Counted from the stretch's first letter, positions 42,188-55,294 are shown. The stretch: DNA of 64,000 nucleotides from Rhodococcus sp. H36-A4 (GCF_027158005.1 NZ_JAPVLQ010000001.1:1001745-1065744); one strand, 5' to 3'. A program made the numbers and translations. Notes: generated by a model not told the origin, from the sequence alone.

Positions 42188-43099
42188 ATGGAGTTGCGAC
42201 AGCTCGAACATTTCACCGCCGTAGCAGCCGAAGGCCATTTCACCCGGGCGGCGTCCCAGCTACATATTTCGCAATCCGCGCTCAGTTCGTCGATCCGGGC
42301 ACTCGAGAAGGAGATCGGCACCGCACTCTTCGAACGCACTACGCGCAGAGTGCTTCTCACCGCCTCCGGGTCGGTACTGCTTCCATACGCGCGCAGAATC
42401 ACCGGTGACGTCGCCGATGCACGCGATGCCCTGCGTCAGATCTCCGACGGTGAAACCGGCACTGTCGCAATCGGAACCGTCCAAACGTTCACTGCCATCG
42501 ACTTGCCCGCTACTCTGGGCCGATTTCACTCCGCCCACCCGGGTGTAGCAGTGACCCTGCGCGAAGGAACCACCGCCGAGTTGCTCGATGCACTCGTCGG
42601 GGGAAAGCTGGATCTGGCCTTCGTCGCACTGGATGCACAACCCCTGGAGGTCGGGATTTTCGCGCTGGCGACCTACACCGAGTCGTTGACTCTCGTCGTA
42701 GCCGACGGACATCCTCTGGCACAACGAAAGTCAGTTTCGCTCGCCGAGCTCGCCGACTACCCGTTCATCGACTTCGAGGCCGGCCGCGGCTTACAGACCG
42801 TCGTCGACGCGCTGTTCGACAATGCAGACGTCGACCGTGACATCACATTCCGTATCAGCGACATGGATCGATTGTTGGGGTTGGTGCGTCACAGCCTCGG
42901 TGTCGCGATAATTCCAGAGCCTCTTGCGCGGCGACATGCCGGCCTGTCCACGGTTGCCATCGATGTACATCCTGCTCCCACAAGAGAATTGACATTGGCA
43001 TGCCGCACCGAGGAACCCACCAATTCGGCGGCGCGCTCGTTCATCGGTGAACTCGCTCGAAAGTCAGCCGTGCCTATCGTCAGCGGTCGGTCGAGATGA
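42188..43099 (+). CDS. LysR-family transcriptional regulator
   Basis: 303 residues. N-terminal HTH MELRQLEHFTAVAAEGHFTR, then AASQLHISQSALSSSIRALE. The effector domain starts GTVAIGTVQTFTAIDLPATL. It lies divergent from the MFS carrier, the usual layout for a LysR regulator and its target. Inducer unknown. Followed by a small hairpin. Confidence 0.9.
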   Translation: MELRQLEHFTAVAAEGHFTRAASQLHISQSALSSSIRALEKEIGTALFERTTRRVLLTASGSVLLPYARRITGDVADARDALRQISDGETGTVAIGTVQTFTAIDLPATLGRFHSAHPGVAVTLREGTTAELLDALVGGKLDLAFVALDAQPLEVGIFALATYTESLTLVVADGHPLAQRKSVSLAELADYPFIDFEAGRGLQTVVDALFDNADVDRDITFRISDMDRLLGLVRHSLGVAIIPEPLARRHAGLSTVAIDVHPAPTRELTLACRTEEPTNSAARSFIGELARKSAVPIVSGRSR

Positions 43100-43113
43100 A
43101 AAGACAGACTGGT

Positions 43114-43134
43114 CGACGGGGTGCAATCCCGTCG
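43114..43134 (+). terminator. Small hairpin after the LysR gene
   Basis: CGACGGG (43114-43120) pairs with CCCGTCG (43128-43134) around GTGCAAT, 15 bp past the LysR stop. Short, with no T-run. Confidence 0.4.
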
Positions 43135-43147
43135 CCACCCAGGCTAG

Positions 43148-43163
43148 TTGCTAAGATTCGCAA
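43148..43163 (+). promoter_or_regulatory. ArsR-type operator before the arsR gene
   Basis: TTGCTAAGATTCGCAA is a 16-bp inverted repeat with one mismatched pair. It shares the TTGCTAA half-site with the perfect palindrome at 43637-43670, so one regulator very probably binds both. Placed about 50 bp before the arsR GTG, it suggests autoregulation. Confidence 0.7.
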
Positions 43164-43214
43164 GTACCACGACCGTGGGCTCCCGACAGTCCTGCTCGAA
43201 AAACTGGAGGCGTA

Positions 43215-43589
43215 GTGGCACATTCACGCGAGCCCTTGTATCGAATGAAGGCCGACTTCTTCAAAACCCTCGGGCACCCTGCACGCATTCGCATCTTGGA
43301 GCTTCTGAGCGAGCGCGAGCATGCCGTCTCCGAAATGCTCCCCGAGGTCGGTATCGAGCCGGCGAATCTATCTCAGCAACTCTCCATTCTGCGGAGAGCA
43401 GGCTTGGTTGCCGCGCGTCGAGAAGGACTGTCCGTCTCCTACGCCCTGACGTCACCGCGCATCGCCGACTTGCTGACCACTGCGCGGACCATCTTGACGG
43501 GCATGGTCGCCGGGCAGGCCGAGATGCTGGTCGACGACGCAGCTGCCGCGGAATCGATCGCCGCGACAGCCAAGGTGGCCGAGCAGTAG
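43215..43589 (+). CDS. ArsR/SmtB-family repressor
   Basis: 124 residues from GTG 43215 (GGAGG nearby upstream). Winged helix: FFKTLGHPARIRILELLSER, then EPANLSQQLSILRRAGLVAA (recognition helix) and the wing RREGLSVSYAL. There are no cysteines, so it does not use the classical As/Cd/Zn site; it may respond to a redox signal or small molecule through other residues. Palindromes in front of it and in front of the SulP gene make the SulP transporter its target. Similar ArsR-SulP pairs exist in mycobacteria. Confidence 0.88.
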   Translation: MAHSREPLYRMKADFFKTLGHPARIRILELLSEREHAVSEMLPEVGIEPANLSQQLSILRRAGLVAARREGLSVSYALTSPRIADLLTTARTILTGMVAGQAEMLVDDAAAAESIAATAKVAEQ

Positions 43590-43636
43590 AACTCGCACGA
43601 CGTCGAGGGCAGTGTCGAACTTCACGGGTCCACCGC

Positions 43637-43670
43637 CTTCATTACTTGCTAATCTTAGCAAGTAATGAAG
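43637..43670. promoter_or_regulatory. 34-bp perfect palindrome before the SulP gene
   Basis: 16-bp arms 43637-43652 and 43655-43670 flank a 2-bp centre; the inner part is TTGCTAA-TC-TTAGCAA. It lies 38-71 bp before the SulP start and fits an ArsR-family operator. It could also form a terminator-like hairpin for the arsR transcript. Confidence 0.75.
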
Positions 43671-43707
43671 TAAGAGTTCATCTCCCTCTCGCGGTACCGA
43701 GGACCCT

Positions 43708-45468
43708 ATGACCGAGTCGCCCACACCGAAGCACGCTCCCGCTCCCCCAACCACCCTCCATGGAGCCGGACAGTCGATCCGAGAACTACTGCCCCGTTGG
43801 AGCGAATGGAGCACTTCGCTGCGTGCACCCGGCGCGGACCTGCTGGCCGGCCTGATCGTGGCCCTGGTGGCGCTTCCGCTGGCTTTGGGATTCGGAATCT
43901 CGACCGGGCTCGGAGCCGCTGCGGGCCTGACCACAGCAGTCATCGCAGGTGCGGTTGCCGCGGTATTCGGCGGTTCACGCTTTCAGGTGTCGGGCCCAAC
44001 CGGCGCCATGACCGTCGTCCTGGTCCCGATCGTCCACGAGTTCGGTGGATCCGGAGTACTTGCGGTCGGCCTGATCGCCGGAATCGTGCTGTTGATCCTC
44101 GCATTCGCCGGAGTCGGACGGGCTGTGCGATTCATGCCCGCTCCCGTCATCGAAGGATTCACCGCCGGAATCGCTGTGGTGATCGCACTCCAACAGGTCC
44201 CCGCAGCTCTCGGCATCGCCGACGCGCAGGGCGACAAGGTGTGGCGTAGTGCCGCCGACGCCGTGGTCAAGTTCGTGGAACACCCGTCGATTCTCACGCC
44301 GGTCACGGCACTGGTAGTGGCCTTCGCGATACTCGTCGGCGGACGCTCCTTGCCCAAGGTTCCCATCTCACTCGTCGCGGTCGCCATCGTGACTCTTGCC
44401 GCAAAACTGCTTCATCTCGATATGGCACGCATCGGTGAGATTCCATCTGGAATCGCAGCTCCGACGCTGAATTTCCTGCACCTCGAAGACCTCACCTCCT
44501 TGTTGGCGCCTGCACTGGCCGTCGCTGCGTTGGCCGCGCTCGAATCGCTACTGTCGGCAACTGCGGCAGACTCGATGGGAGTGGGCACCCGACACAATCC
44601 CGACAGGGAGTTGTTCGGACAGGGCCTGGCGAACATCGTCGCACCGCTGTTCGGAGGGGTGCCGGCCACCGGCGCGATCGCCCGCACCGCAGTCAACGTT
44701 CGGTCCGGTGCTCGCAGCCGACTCGCCGCGTTGACCCACGCGGTCATTCTCGCCGCAATCGTCTACCTCGCGTCGACGCTGGTCGCCGAAATACCCCTGG
44801 CTGCACTCGCCGGAGTCCTTCTCGCCACGACGGTACGCATGGTCGAGACGGCCTCGATCATTGCGATCGCCCGCGCTACCCGCGCTGACACCGCAGTCAT
44901 GGGGGCAACGTTTCTGGTGACGGTTGCACTAGACCTGGTTACCGCAGTGGCAGTCGGTGTCGCATTCGCCGCAATCCTGGCACTGCGCACAATCGCCAAG
45001 TCGGCCAAGATCGAACAAGTCCCCCTCGACGACGAGGGACACCAAAGCGAAGAACACGAACTACTGCGTCAGCACATCGTCGCCTACCGCATCGACGGTG
45101 CATTGTTTTTCGCTGCAGCACACCGGTTCCTGCTCGAGCTCGCCGAAGTCTCCGACGTCCACGTGGTCATCTTGCGGATGTCCCGCGTCACCGCTATCGA
45201 CGCCACCGGTGCCATCGTGCTCAAAGACGCCATCGACAAGCTCGAACGCCGTCACATCACCGTATTGATCTCGGGCTTGAAACCGGAACACTCACGACCG
45301 CTCCAAGCGCTGGGGGTCTTCACCACCTCGGACAGCGAACGTAGGCACTTCTTCGAAGACACTCCTCACGCAATCGAGCACGCCCGCACACTGGTGCTCA
45401 CGAAAACCGGCCACACCGAAGGGGACGATACACAGATCGAGAATCCCGTGGTTCGTCGTCAAGGGTGA
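43708..45468 (+). CDS. SulP-family anion transporter with STAS domain
   Basis: 586 residues. The membrane part (about 45-435) begins LLAGLIVALVALPLALGFGI and contains GGSRFQVSGPTGAMTVVLVP, the SulP signature near the substrate site. The C-terminal STAS domain (about 455-555) carries VVILRMSRVTAIDATGAIVL. SulP proteins carry sulfate or bicarbonate; the substrate here is not determined. The 3' end overlaps the convergent USP gene by 10 bp. Control by the upstream ArsR protein is likely. Confidence 0.88.
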   Translation: MTESPTPKHAPAPPTTLHGAGQSIRELLPRWSEWSTSLRAPGADLLAGLIVALVALPLALGFGISTGLGAAAGLTTAVIAGAVAAVFGGSRFQVSGPTGAMTVVLVPIVHEFGGSGVLAVGLIAGIVLLILAFAGVGRAVRFMPAPVIEGFTAGIAVVIALQQVPAALGIADAQGDKVWRSAADAVVKFVEHPSILTPVTALVVAFAILVGGRSLPKVPISLVAVAIVTLAAKLLHLDMARIGEIPSGIAAPTLNFLHLEDLTSLLAPALAVAALAALESLLSATAADSMGVGTRHNPDRELFGQGLANIVAPLFGGVPATGAIARTAVNVRSGARSRLAALTHAVILAAIVYLASTLVAEIPLAALAGVLLATTVRMVETASIIAIARATRADTAVMGATFLVTVALDLVTAVAVGVAFAAILALRTIAKSAKIEQVPLDDEGHQSEEHELLRQHIVAYRIDGALFFAAAHRFLLELAEVSDVHVVILRMSRVTAIDATGAIVLKDAIDKLERRHITVLISGLKPEHSRPLQALGVFTTSDSERRHFFEDTPHAIEHARTLVLTKTGHTEGDDTQIENPVVRRQG

Positions 45469-46298
45469 GGCACTACGAGCACCGGACATTTCGCCTGGCG
45501 AATGGCTCTGGTCAACGTGCTCCCGCACATACGTCCGCGCTGGTGACCGAGGACCAACAACCGCGCGGTACCGGACGCGGTGAGCAGTTCCGATCCCGCG
45601 CCGGACTCGGCGTAGACGGACGAGAAGACCGTCGTGGGATAGTCGTCCGAGAACGACTCCAGTCTGATGTCCATCGGCGATTCGGATGTCTCACCGTCGA
45701 CTCCCCCGACAATATGCGCGACACCCTCGGAGATCGAACGCGCATGGAGGGCCAGGATATCGGTGTCTCTACTCGCTGCCTCGCGAAATGCCTCGGCCAC
45801 AACGACATCGGATTCGCGGGTTTTTCCCTCCCCCAGCGCGATAATCACCGCACCATCGGAGCCGGTACTGGACTCTCGCACGATCGCGACCGGACACGCC
45901 ACCGACTCGACCAAGGAGAAAACCGTCGACCGCATGACTCGCGTACCCAAAGCGTGCCCTTGACTCACGCCCAGCACGAGCAGACACGCCGACTTCGCCT
46001 CCCCGAGGATCGCCGCCTCCGGCTGACCATGCAGCACAGCCGTTTTCACCACCACGCTACTGTCGATCTCGGCTACAGCCTTCACCGCCTCGGCGAGTAC
46101 TCCCAGACCATAGTCACCGTCCACATCGGTTGCACCGTAAACGGACTCGGGTTGAGAGTGAGGGCTGATCACGTGCACCAACCGAAGCGGAGCGCGACGT
46201 CCCTGCGCCTCCTGCACGGCGAACCGGACGGCATCGAGTGCCGCCTTGGATCCGTCGACTCCGACAACGATCGGTCCCACCGGATACGAACTGTTCAC
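45459..46298 (-). CDS. Universal stress protein, two domains
   Basis: 279 residues. The N-terminal USP domain has VVGVDGSKAALDAVRFA and LVLGVSQGHALGTRVMRSTV. The second half (about 150-279) is degenerate: the opening strand is AVIIALGEGKTRESD, and the ATP motif is replaced by LVLGHQRGRMCGSTLTRAI. So at most the first half may bind ATP, and even there the G-2x-G-9x-G(S/T) signature is imperfect. It lies 78 bp downstream of the dosS stop on the same strand and may be co-transcribed with dosRS, like the USP gene beside mycobacterial dosRS. Confidence 0.85.
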   Translation of the reverse strand: MNSSYPVGPIVVGVDGSKAALDAVRFAVQEAQGRRAPLRLVHVISPHSQPESVYGATDVDGDYGLGVLAEAVKAVAEIDSSVVVKTAVLHGQPEAAILGEAKSACLLVLGVSQGHALGTRVMRSTVFSLVESVACPVAIVRESSTGSDGAVIIALGEGKTRESDVVVAEAFREAASRDTDILALHARSISEGVAHIVGGVDGETSESPMDIRLESFSDDYPTTVFSSVYAESGAGSELLTASGTARLLVLGHQRGRMCGSTLTRAIRQAKCPVLVVPHP

Positions 46299-46376
46299 CA
46301 GATTCCTCTCGGTTCACCATCGGCGTGTCGAGCCGATCGCAGATGCGCAGCGCTTCGTCCGAGAACGCTACGAGTA

Positions 46377-48747
<2,371 letters not shown>

Positions 48748-48792
48748 GCCAACGCTCCCTTACATGCGTCCCCAATGGGCGCCTCATGGCCA

Positions 48793-48857
48793 ACCCTACC
48801 TACCCACAGTGTTGCCGAAATCCGTCATCTGTCCCCGAAATCGGCGACCAAAGTCCC
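48793..48857. promoter_or_regulatory. Candidate DosR-box region between dosR and a USP gene
   Basis: GCGACCAAAGTCCC (48844-48857) matches the DosR core GGGACTAAAGTCCC at 12 of 14 positions. On the minus strand TTCGGGGAC occurs a few bases to the left, a good half-site facing dosR, and CCGAAAT is repeated. The region could serve the USP gene at 48943 and dosR autoregulation. Confidence 0.5.
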
Positions 48858-48942
48858 TCGAATGGGTGCAGTTGTCCTGCCGTGCCGCGCGGAAAGGTCG
48901 GGTCTCATAGAGATACCGCACCACCACTAAGGAGATCTCGCG

Positions 48943-49872
48943 ATGGTTTCACTCCCGACAGTCGTCGGCGTCGACGGGTCATCCGCGTCACTGGATGCAG
49001 TTCGGTGGGCAGCACTCGATGCCGAGCTGCACAATTCCGGACTCGTCATCGTCTCCTCGGTCCCCGTGCCCAGGGCACTGACAGGCTTCCGTACGCTCCC
49101 CGAACCCGCGACGGAGCAATTCAGGCGCGATACGAAACGGATTCTGGACGAGGCGCTCACGGTGGCCGGGCGAGCGGCCCGACCGATCAGCATCGAAACC
49201 CACCTGTCCGATCGACCTGCCGTGAGCACGCTACTCGAGTACTCGACGACCTCCAGAATGGTCGTCATCGGCAGCAACGGGCTCGGCGGCACCGATCGTC
49301 GCTCGCTCGGCTCGATCAGCTTCGCGCTCAGCACCCACGCGCACTCCCCCGTCACCGTTGTCCGCGCCTGGCCGACCGACCATCGGCTGCAGGCCGCGAA
49401 CACCATCGTCGTCGGTGTGGACGGAACGAAGGCGAGTGAGGCCGCCGTCGCCCTGGCATTCGAAGAGGCCGCCGAGCGGAAGGCACCGCTCACCGCAGTC
49501 CATGCGTGGTCCGATGCCGACCTGTCGATAGGCATTCCGGTCCGAGGACTCGAATGGCCTATGAACAAACCCTCCACCGAAGATGTGCTGACGCGGATTC
49601 TGGACGAGTACTCGCAGCGCCACCCGTCGGTGACCGTTCGACGCGCAGTGGTCAAGGACCGCCCGGTGCATGCTCTCCTCGACCACGCACAAGGTGCGCA
49701 ACTGTTGGTGGTCGGAAGCCATGGACGCGGCGGATTCAGCGGGATGATGCTCGGTTCGGCCAGTCGATCTGTACTGGGACGCGCCAGCTGTCCCGTGGTG
49801 ATCGTGCCGTCGGCGGGCCGGTTCTCCGCACCAGTGGACTCGTACGTTGCCTCCGATCACTCGCACCGATGA
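48943..49872 (+). CDS. Universal stress protein, two domains
   Basis: 309 residues, GGAGAT before the ATG. Domain 1 (1-145): VVGVDGSSASLDAVRWAALD; its ATP loop is altered (VVIGSNGLGGTDRRSLGSIS). Domain 2 (about 155-295): IVVGVDGTKASEAAVALAFE and a complete ATP motif VVGSHGRGGFSGMMLGSASR. It is divergent from dosR and lies behind a candidate DosR box, as Rv3134c-type USPs are linked to dosRS in mycobacteria. Probably made in hypoxia or stationary phase; this is inference. Confidence 0.9.
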   Translation: MVSLPTVVGVDGSSASLDAVRWAALDAELHNSGLVIVSSVPVPRALTGFRTLPEPATEQFRRDTKRILDEALTVAGRAARPISIETHLSDRPAVSTLLEYSTTSRMVVIGSNGLGGTDRRSLGSISFALSTHAHSPVTVVRAWPTDHRLQAANTIVVGVDGTKASEAAVALAFEEAAERKAPLTAVHAWSDADLSIGIPVRGLEWPMNKPSTEDVLTRILDEYSQRHPSVTVRRAVVKDRPVHALLDHAQGAQLLVVGSHGRGGFSGMMLGSASRSVLGRASCPVVIVPSAGRFSAPVDSYVASDHSHR

Positions 49873-49946
49873 AGAAAACGACGACGCGTGCAGCCTCTTG
49901 CGAACGAACGCACCGGGCACCCCGATGCGTTCGTCGCGTCCACCGG

Positions 49947-51876
<1,930 letters not shown>

Positions 51877-53190
51877 ATGCGCGTTTCGATACGGCTTCGC
51901 CCCGCAGCGGCATTGACCGCAGCGTGGGTGCTGACGTTCGCATTCTGTTTGCCCGCGTCACTGTCATCGTCCGCCGTCGCCGCCCCACTGTCGGTCGGGG
52001 ACAGCTTTCTGTGGGGCGTGTCCACCGCCGGTTTTCAGTCCGAGGGCTCCTCTCCGGACAGCAATTGGTCTCGATACTCCGCTTCGGACCGAACCGAAGA
52101 CGCGGTCGGCAGTGCCGTCGATTTCCGACACCGCTATGCCGAAGATATCGACAATGCAGCGAAACTCGGTGTCTCGGTTTTTCGTTTCAGTATCGAATGG
52201 GCGCGCGTGCAGCCGGCTCCCGGCGTCTGGGATGAGAAAGAGTTTCAGTACTACGACGACGTCGTCGCCCAGATCCGCGCGCACGGAATGCGTCCGATGA
52301 TCACCCTCGATCACTGGGTGTACCCAGGTTGGGTCGCAGACCAGGGCGGTTGGACCAACCAGAAAACAGTAGAGGACTGGTTGAACAACGCAGCACGGGT
52401 GATCGACCGGTATTCCGCACACGATGCACTGTGGATCACGATCAACGAACCGACCGCCTACATCATCAAAGAGCTCACCTTCGGCGGCATCACTCTCGCA
52501 CAAGCTCCACAGATGATGGACCGCCTCGTCCAGGTTCATCGAGCGGCGTTCGACATGATCCATGCCAGGGACCCGGGAGCGCCGGTCAGCAGCAACCTGT
52601 CTTTCATCCCCACTGTCGCCGGACTCTTCGATGCCACATTCGTCGACCGCGTGCGCGACAAAATGGACTATCTCGGGTTCGACTACTACTACGGGCTTTC
52701 TCTCGACAACCTCACCGCCGCCTACGCCATCTTCGACGAGTTCTACAACGTCGTTCCGCAGCCGGACGGCCTCTACCACGCACTGATCTACTACAAGGAC
52801 AAGTTCCCCGGGCTGCCGATCTACATCGTCGAAAACGGTATGCCTTCCGACAACGGTCAGGCCCGGCCGGACGGATACACCCGTTCCGATCATCTGAGTG
52901 ACCACATCTACTGGCTCGAGCGTGCCCGCAGCGAAGGCGCCGAGGTGATCGGCTACAACTACTGGTCCATTACCGACAATTACGAATGGGGCACCTACCG
53001 TCCACGTTTCGGTCTTTACACGGTGGACGTGAAGAGCGACCCGTCACTGACACGGCGGCCCACCGACGCGGCGGAAACCTACCGTCGGATCATCGCCGAC
53101 AACGGCGTACCCGCGAACTACGCCCCGGCGCGGCCACCGGGCTTCTGCTCCCTGGTGACCGTGCCGCAAAGCTATATCGACCCGCCGTGA
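51877..53190 (+). CDS. Secreted family GH1 beta-glycosidase
   Basis: 437 residues. Signal peptide about 1-36 (RLRPAAALTAAWVLTFAFCL, cut near AVAAP). The barrel starts SFLWGVSTAGFQSEG. Acid/base Glu is in TINEPTAY (E190) and nucleophile Glu in YIVENGMPSD (E319); NYWSITDNYEWGTYRPRFGLY is the GH1 C-terminal signature. GH1 enzymes release glucose or related sugars from beta-glycosides, and some act on steryl or phospho-glycosides. Export is unusual for bacterial GH1, which is mostly cytoplasmic. It abuts the convergent USP gene: the stops are adjacent, with no bases between. Confidence 0.92.
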   Translation: MRVSIRLRPAAALTAAWVLTFAFCLPASLSSSAVAAPLSVGDSFLWGVSTAGFQSEGSSPDSNWSRYSASDRTEDAVGSAVDFRHRYAEDIDNAAKLGVSVFRFSIEWARVQPAPGVWDEKEFQYYDDVVAQIRAHGMRPMITLDHWVYPGWVADQGGWTNQKTVEDWLNNAARVIDRYSAHDALWITINEPTAYIIKELTFGGITLAQAPQMMDRLVQVHRAAFDMIHARDPGAPVSSNLSFIPTVAGLFDATFVDRVRDKMDYLGFDYYYGLSLDNLTAAYAIFDEFYNVVPQPDGLYHALIYYKDKFPGLPIYIVENGMPSDNGQARPDGYTRSDHLSDHIYWLERARSEGAEVIGYNYWSITDNYEWGTYRPRFGLYTVDVKSDPSLTRRPTDAAETYRRIIADNGVPANYAPARPPGFCSLVTVPQSYIDPP

Positions 53191-54090
53191 TCATTCGTTC
53201 TTCGGTCCCCGCGCAATGATCAACGGGCATTCGAGGAGATGAGAGAGTGAACGACTGGTCGACCCCAACAGCAGACCACTGAAGCCACCCCTTCCTCTCG
53301 ATCCGACGACGACGGTGCGCGCACTTGTGGAGAGTTCGCGAATTTTGCTTACCGCACCGCCGTGCTCGACCACTCGATTTACGTGCACGTCCGGGTACTG
53401 CTCCTGCCATCCCGCGAGACTTTCCGTCAAGACAACCGATGCCGCTGCATTCTGAGCCGACGCCAGTGCCTCTTTGTCGCTCTCGGAGTGGTTCTTCCAC
53501 AGTTCAGCGTCGTGGGCCCAGGTGTGCACAGCGACCAGTTCGCTGCCACGCAGTGATGCCTCTTCGAAGGCAACGCCCACAGCCCGACTACTGGCGCTCG
53601 ATCCATCGACACCGAGGACAACGGGCCCCTCGCGCTCTCCGGTCTGCGGAATTCCGCTGATGATCGCTACCGGGCATTCCGCGCGCTCGGATACCGCAGC
53701 GCTGACCGAACCGAGCAGTTCGGCGAAATACTCACCGTTTCCGCGTGTACCCACCACGATCATTCGCGCAGAAGCCGATCGCTCGACCAGGGTCGGAATT
53801 GCTGCGCCCACAATCGCTTCGGTGACAATCGACAATGAGTCCGCGTCCTTGGCGGCAGCCTTGGCGATCGCCGACGCTGCTTCCAGGCTTTTGTTCACTT
53901 CCAGCCTCAGCGGTGAACCGAGCTGAGGTGGCATCGCGGCGAAAGTCGTATAGACGTCGGTGATCTGGTAGACCGAGACCAGGGTCAACGGCGCGCCACG
54001 CAGTTCCGCTGCGCGCGTTGCCCAGCGGACTGCATCGAACGAAGCAGTCGAACCATCGACACCGACAATGATGGGGCCATTCTTATCCAT
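53191..54090 (-). CDS. Universal stress protein, two domains
   Basis: 299 residues. Domain 1: IIVGVDGSTASFDAVRWATR and VVGTRGNGEYFAELLGSVSA. Domain 2: VVLGVDGSSASSRAVGVAFE and a complete ATP loop VVGSRGRGGFSGLLLGSTSR. It is the second gene of a two-USP unit, 25 bp after the USP gene at 55045. Its closeness to the USP at 48943 in both halves suggests local duplication. Role inferred as dormancy/stress protein. Confidence 0.9.
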   Translation of the reverse strand: MDKNGPIIVGVDGSTASFDAVRWATRAAELRGAPLTLVSVYQITDVYTTFAAMPPQLGSPLRLEVNKSLEAASAIAKAAAKDADSLSIVTEAIVGAAIPTLVERSASARMIVVGTRGNGEYFAELLGSVSAAVSERAECPVAIISGIPQTGEREGPVVLGVDGSSASSRAVGVAFEEASLRGSELVAVHTWAHDAELWKNHSESDKEALASAQNAAASVVLTESLAGWQEQYPDVHVNRVVEHGGAVSKIRELSTSARTVVVGSRGRGGFSGLLLGSTSRSLSHLLECPLIIARGPKNE

Positions 54091-54115
54091 ATTTACTCCT
54101 CTGTCAACGATCGAA

Positions 54116-55045
54116 CTACGGAACTACGAGTACCGGACACTGCGCTCGGTGGATCAGACTCTGGCTGACGGAACCGAGAATTGCCGATGACAAGCGCCCT
54201 CGTCCGCGACTACCGACCGCGATGACCTGGGCAGCTGCGGACATCGTGCCGAGTTCGCGTGCCACCGAAGCGCCTACTGCTCGAACCTCCACCGGCACAC
54301 TCGGATACTCGCTCGTGTACGGATCTACGATGTCGTGCAACCACTTCCGTTCGGCGTCTCGTTGGTGCGGCCGATCCACCGAAGTCCCGTAGTCGAGCTC
54401 GTCTGCATCCTCGACAGCCCCCACGTGCACTGCGACGAGGTCGGTGCCGAAAGTGCGTGCCAGATCGAAAGCTGCTGCCAATGCACGTCGGGACGGCTGC
54501 GACCCATCGATACCTACCACGATCGGTCGAGTCGGGTCCGCGCTCTCGTCGCGACTTTTACGCCACACCAACACTGGGCACACTGCCGCGTTGACCAGTT
54601 CGATGATGGAATGTCCGAAAATCAGGTCACGGAGTGGGCCTGTGCGACTGCCGCCGAGGATCAGCAATCGGGAGTTGGCCGACACGGTCTCGATCAGGTC
54701 GGTCGCAGCACCACCGGTGATGGAACACTCGACCTCGATTTCCGCGTCGAGGTCGCGGACGATCAGTGCCGCATCGTCGAGAATTTTCTTTCCTACCCGA
54801 CGCAGTTCCGATTCGAGCCGATCACCTGCGATGAGCACCGCCGCGTCGAACCACTTGGCCACGTCGGGAAGTGCATGAACGAGTCGGATCGAAGTATGTA
54901 CGTGCTGAGCAAGTCTCACTGCCCATTCGACGGCACTACGATCGTCGTCCGACCCATCCACGCATACAACGATGCTGCCATCGTGGGCAGACGGTACTTC
55001 TTCGGTGTTCAAGGCTCTCCATACGTCGAATACAGTCTTGTCCAA
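54116..55045 (-). CDS. Universal stress protein, two domains
   Basis: 309 residues with an extra N-terminal segment of about 20 residues (MDKTVFDVWRALNTEEVPSA). Domain 1: SIVVCVDGSDDDRSAVEWAV; its loop LILGGSRTGPLRDLIFGHSI keeps glycine spacing. Domain 2: IVVGIDGSQPSRRALAAAFD and VGSRGRGRLSSAILGSVSQS. It is the first gene of the leftward USP pair, with a candidate DosR box about 31 bp upstream. Confidence 0.9.
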   Translation of the reverse strand: MDKTVFDVWRALNTEEVPSAHDGSIVVCVDGSDDDRSAVEWAVRLAQHVHTSIRLVHALPDVAKWFDAAVLIAGDRLESELRRVGKKILDDAALIVRDLDAEIEVECSITGGAATDLIETVSANSRLLILGGSRTGPLRDLIFGHSIIELVNAAVCPVLVWRKSRDESADPTRPIVVGIDGSQPSRRALAAAFDLARTFGTDLVAVHVGAVEDADELDYGTSVDRPHQRDAERKWLHDIVDPYTSEYPSVPVEVRAVGASVARELGTMSAAAQVIAVGSRGRGRLSSAILGSVSQSLIHRAQCPVLVVP

Positions 55046-55075
55046 GAGTATGGACGGTTCTACTCGCTCGGGTCA

Positions 55076-55091
55076 GAGGACAAGGTCCCTC
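55076..55091. promoter_or_regulatory. Candidate DosR box between divergent USP genes
   Basis: GAGGACAAGGTCCCTC, read on the minus strand as GAGGGACCTTGTCCTC, is an inverted repeat close to the DosR core GGGAC-N4-GTCCC. It lies 31 bp before the leftward USP gene and about 200 bp before the rightward USP gene at 55295. Confidence 0.5.
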
Positions 55092-55294
55092 CTCCGCCGG
55101 GCACGTGGTCACCGATGCGCAGAACTTCCCGAGCCAGGGCAGTCCCGCGACGAATTGCCCACCGTTCGGTGACCGAAGTCCCTACCTGCAACATCGGACT
55201 CGAGTCCACAGTGTTGGCCAGGAGACAAACGACCAGGCTGGATGCAGCATCGAAGCCAGGTCCGAGAAGTCAGGTCCGAGGAGACGAGAACCCG

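Noticed and set aside
43100..43147. Possible riboswitch after the LysR gene
   Set aside because: Only one 7-bp hairpin is present and no conserved riboswitch core; treated as a weak terminator.
54335..55294. Upstream extension of the USP gene at 55295
   Set aside because: It runs antisense through the divergent USP gene; GTG 55295 has GAGGAG and starts the real domain.
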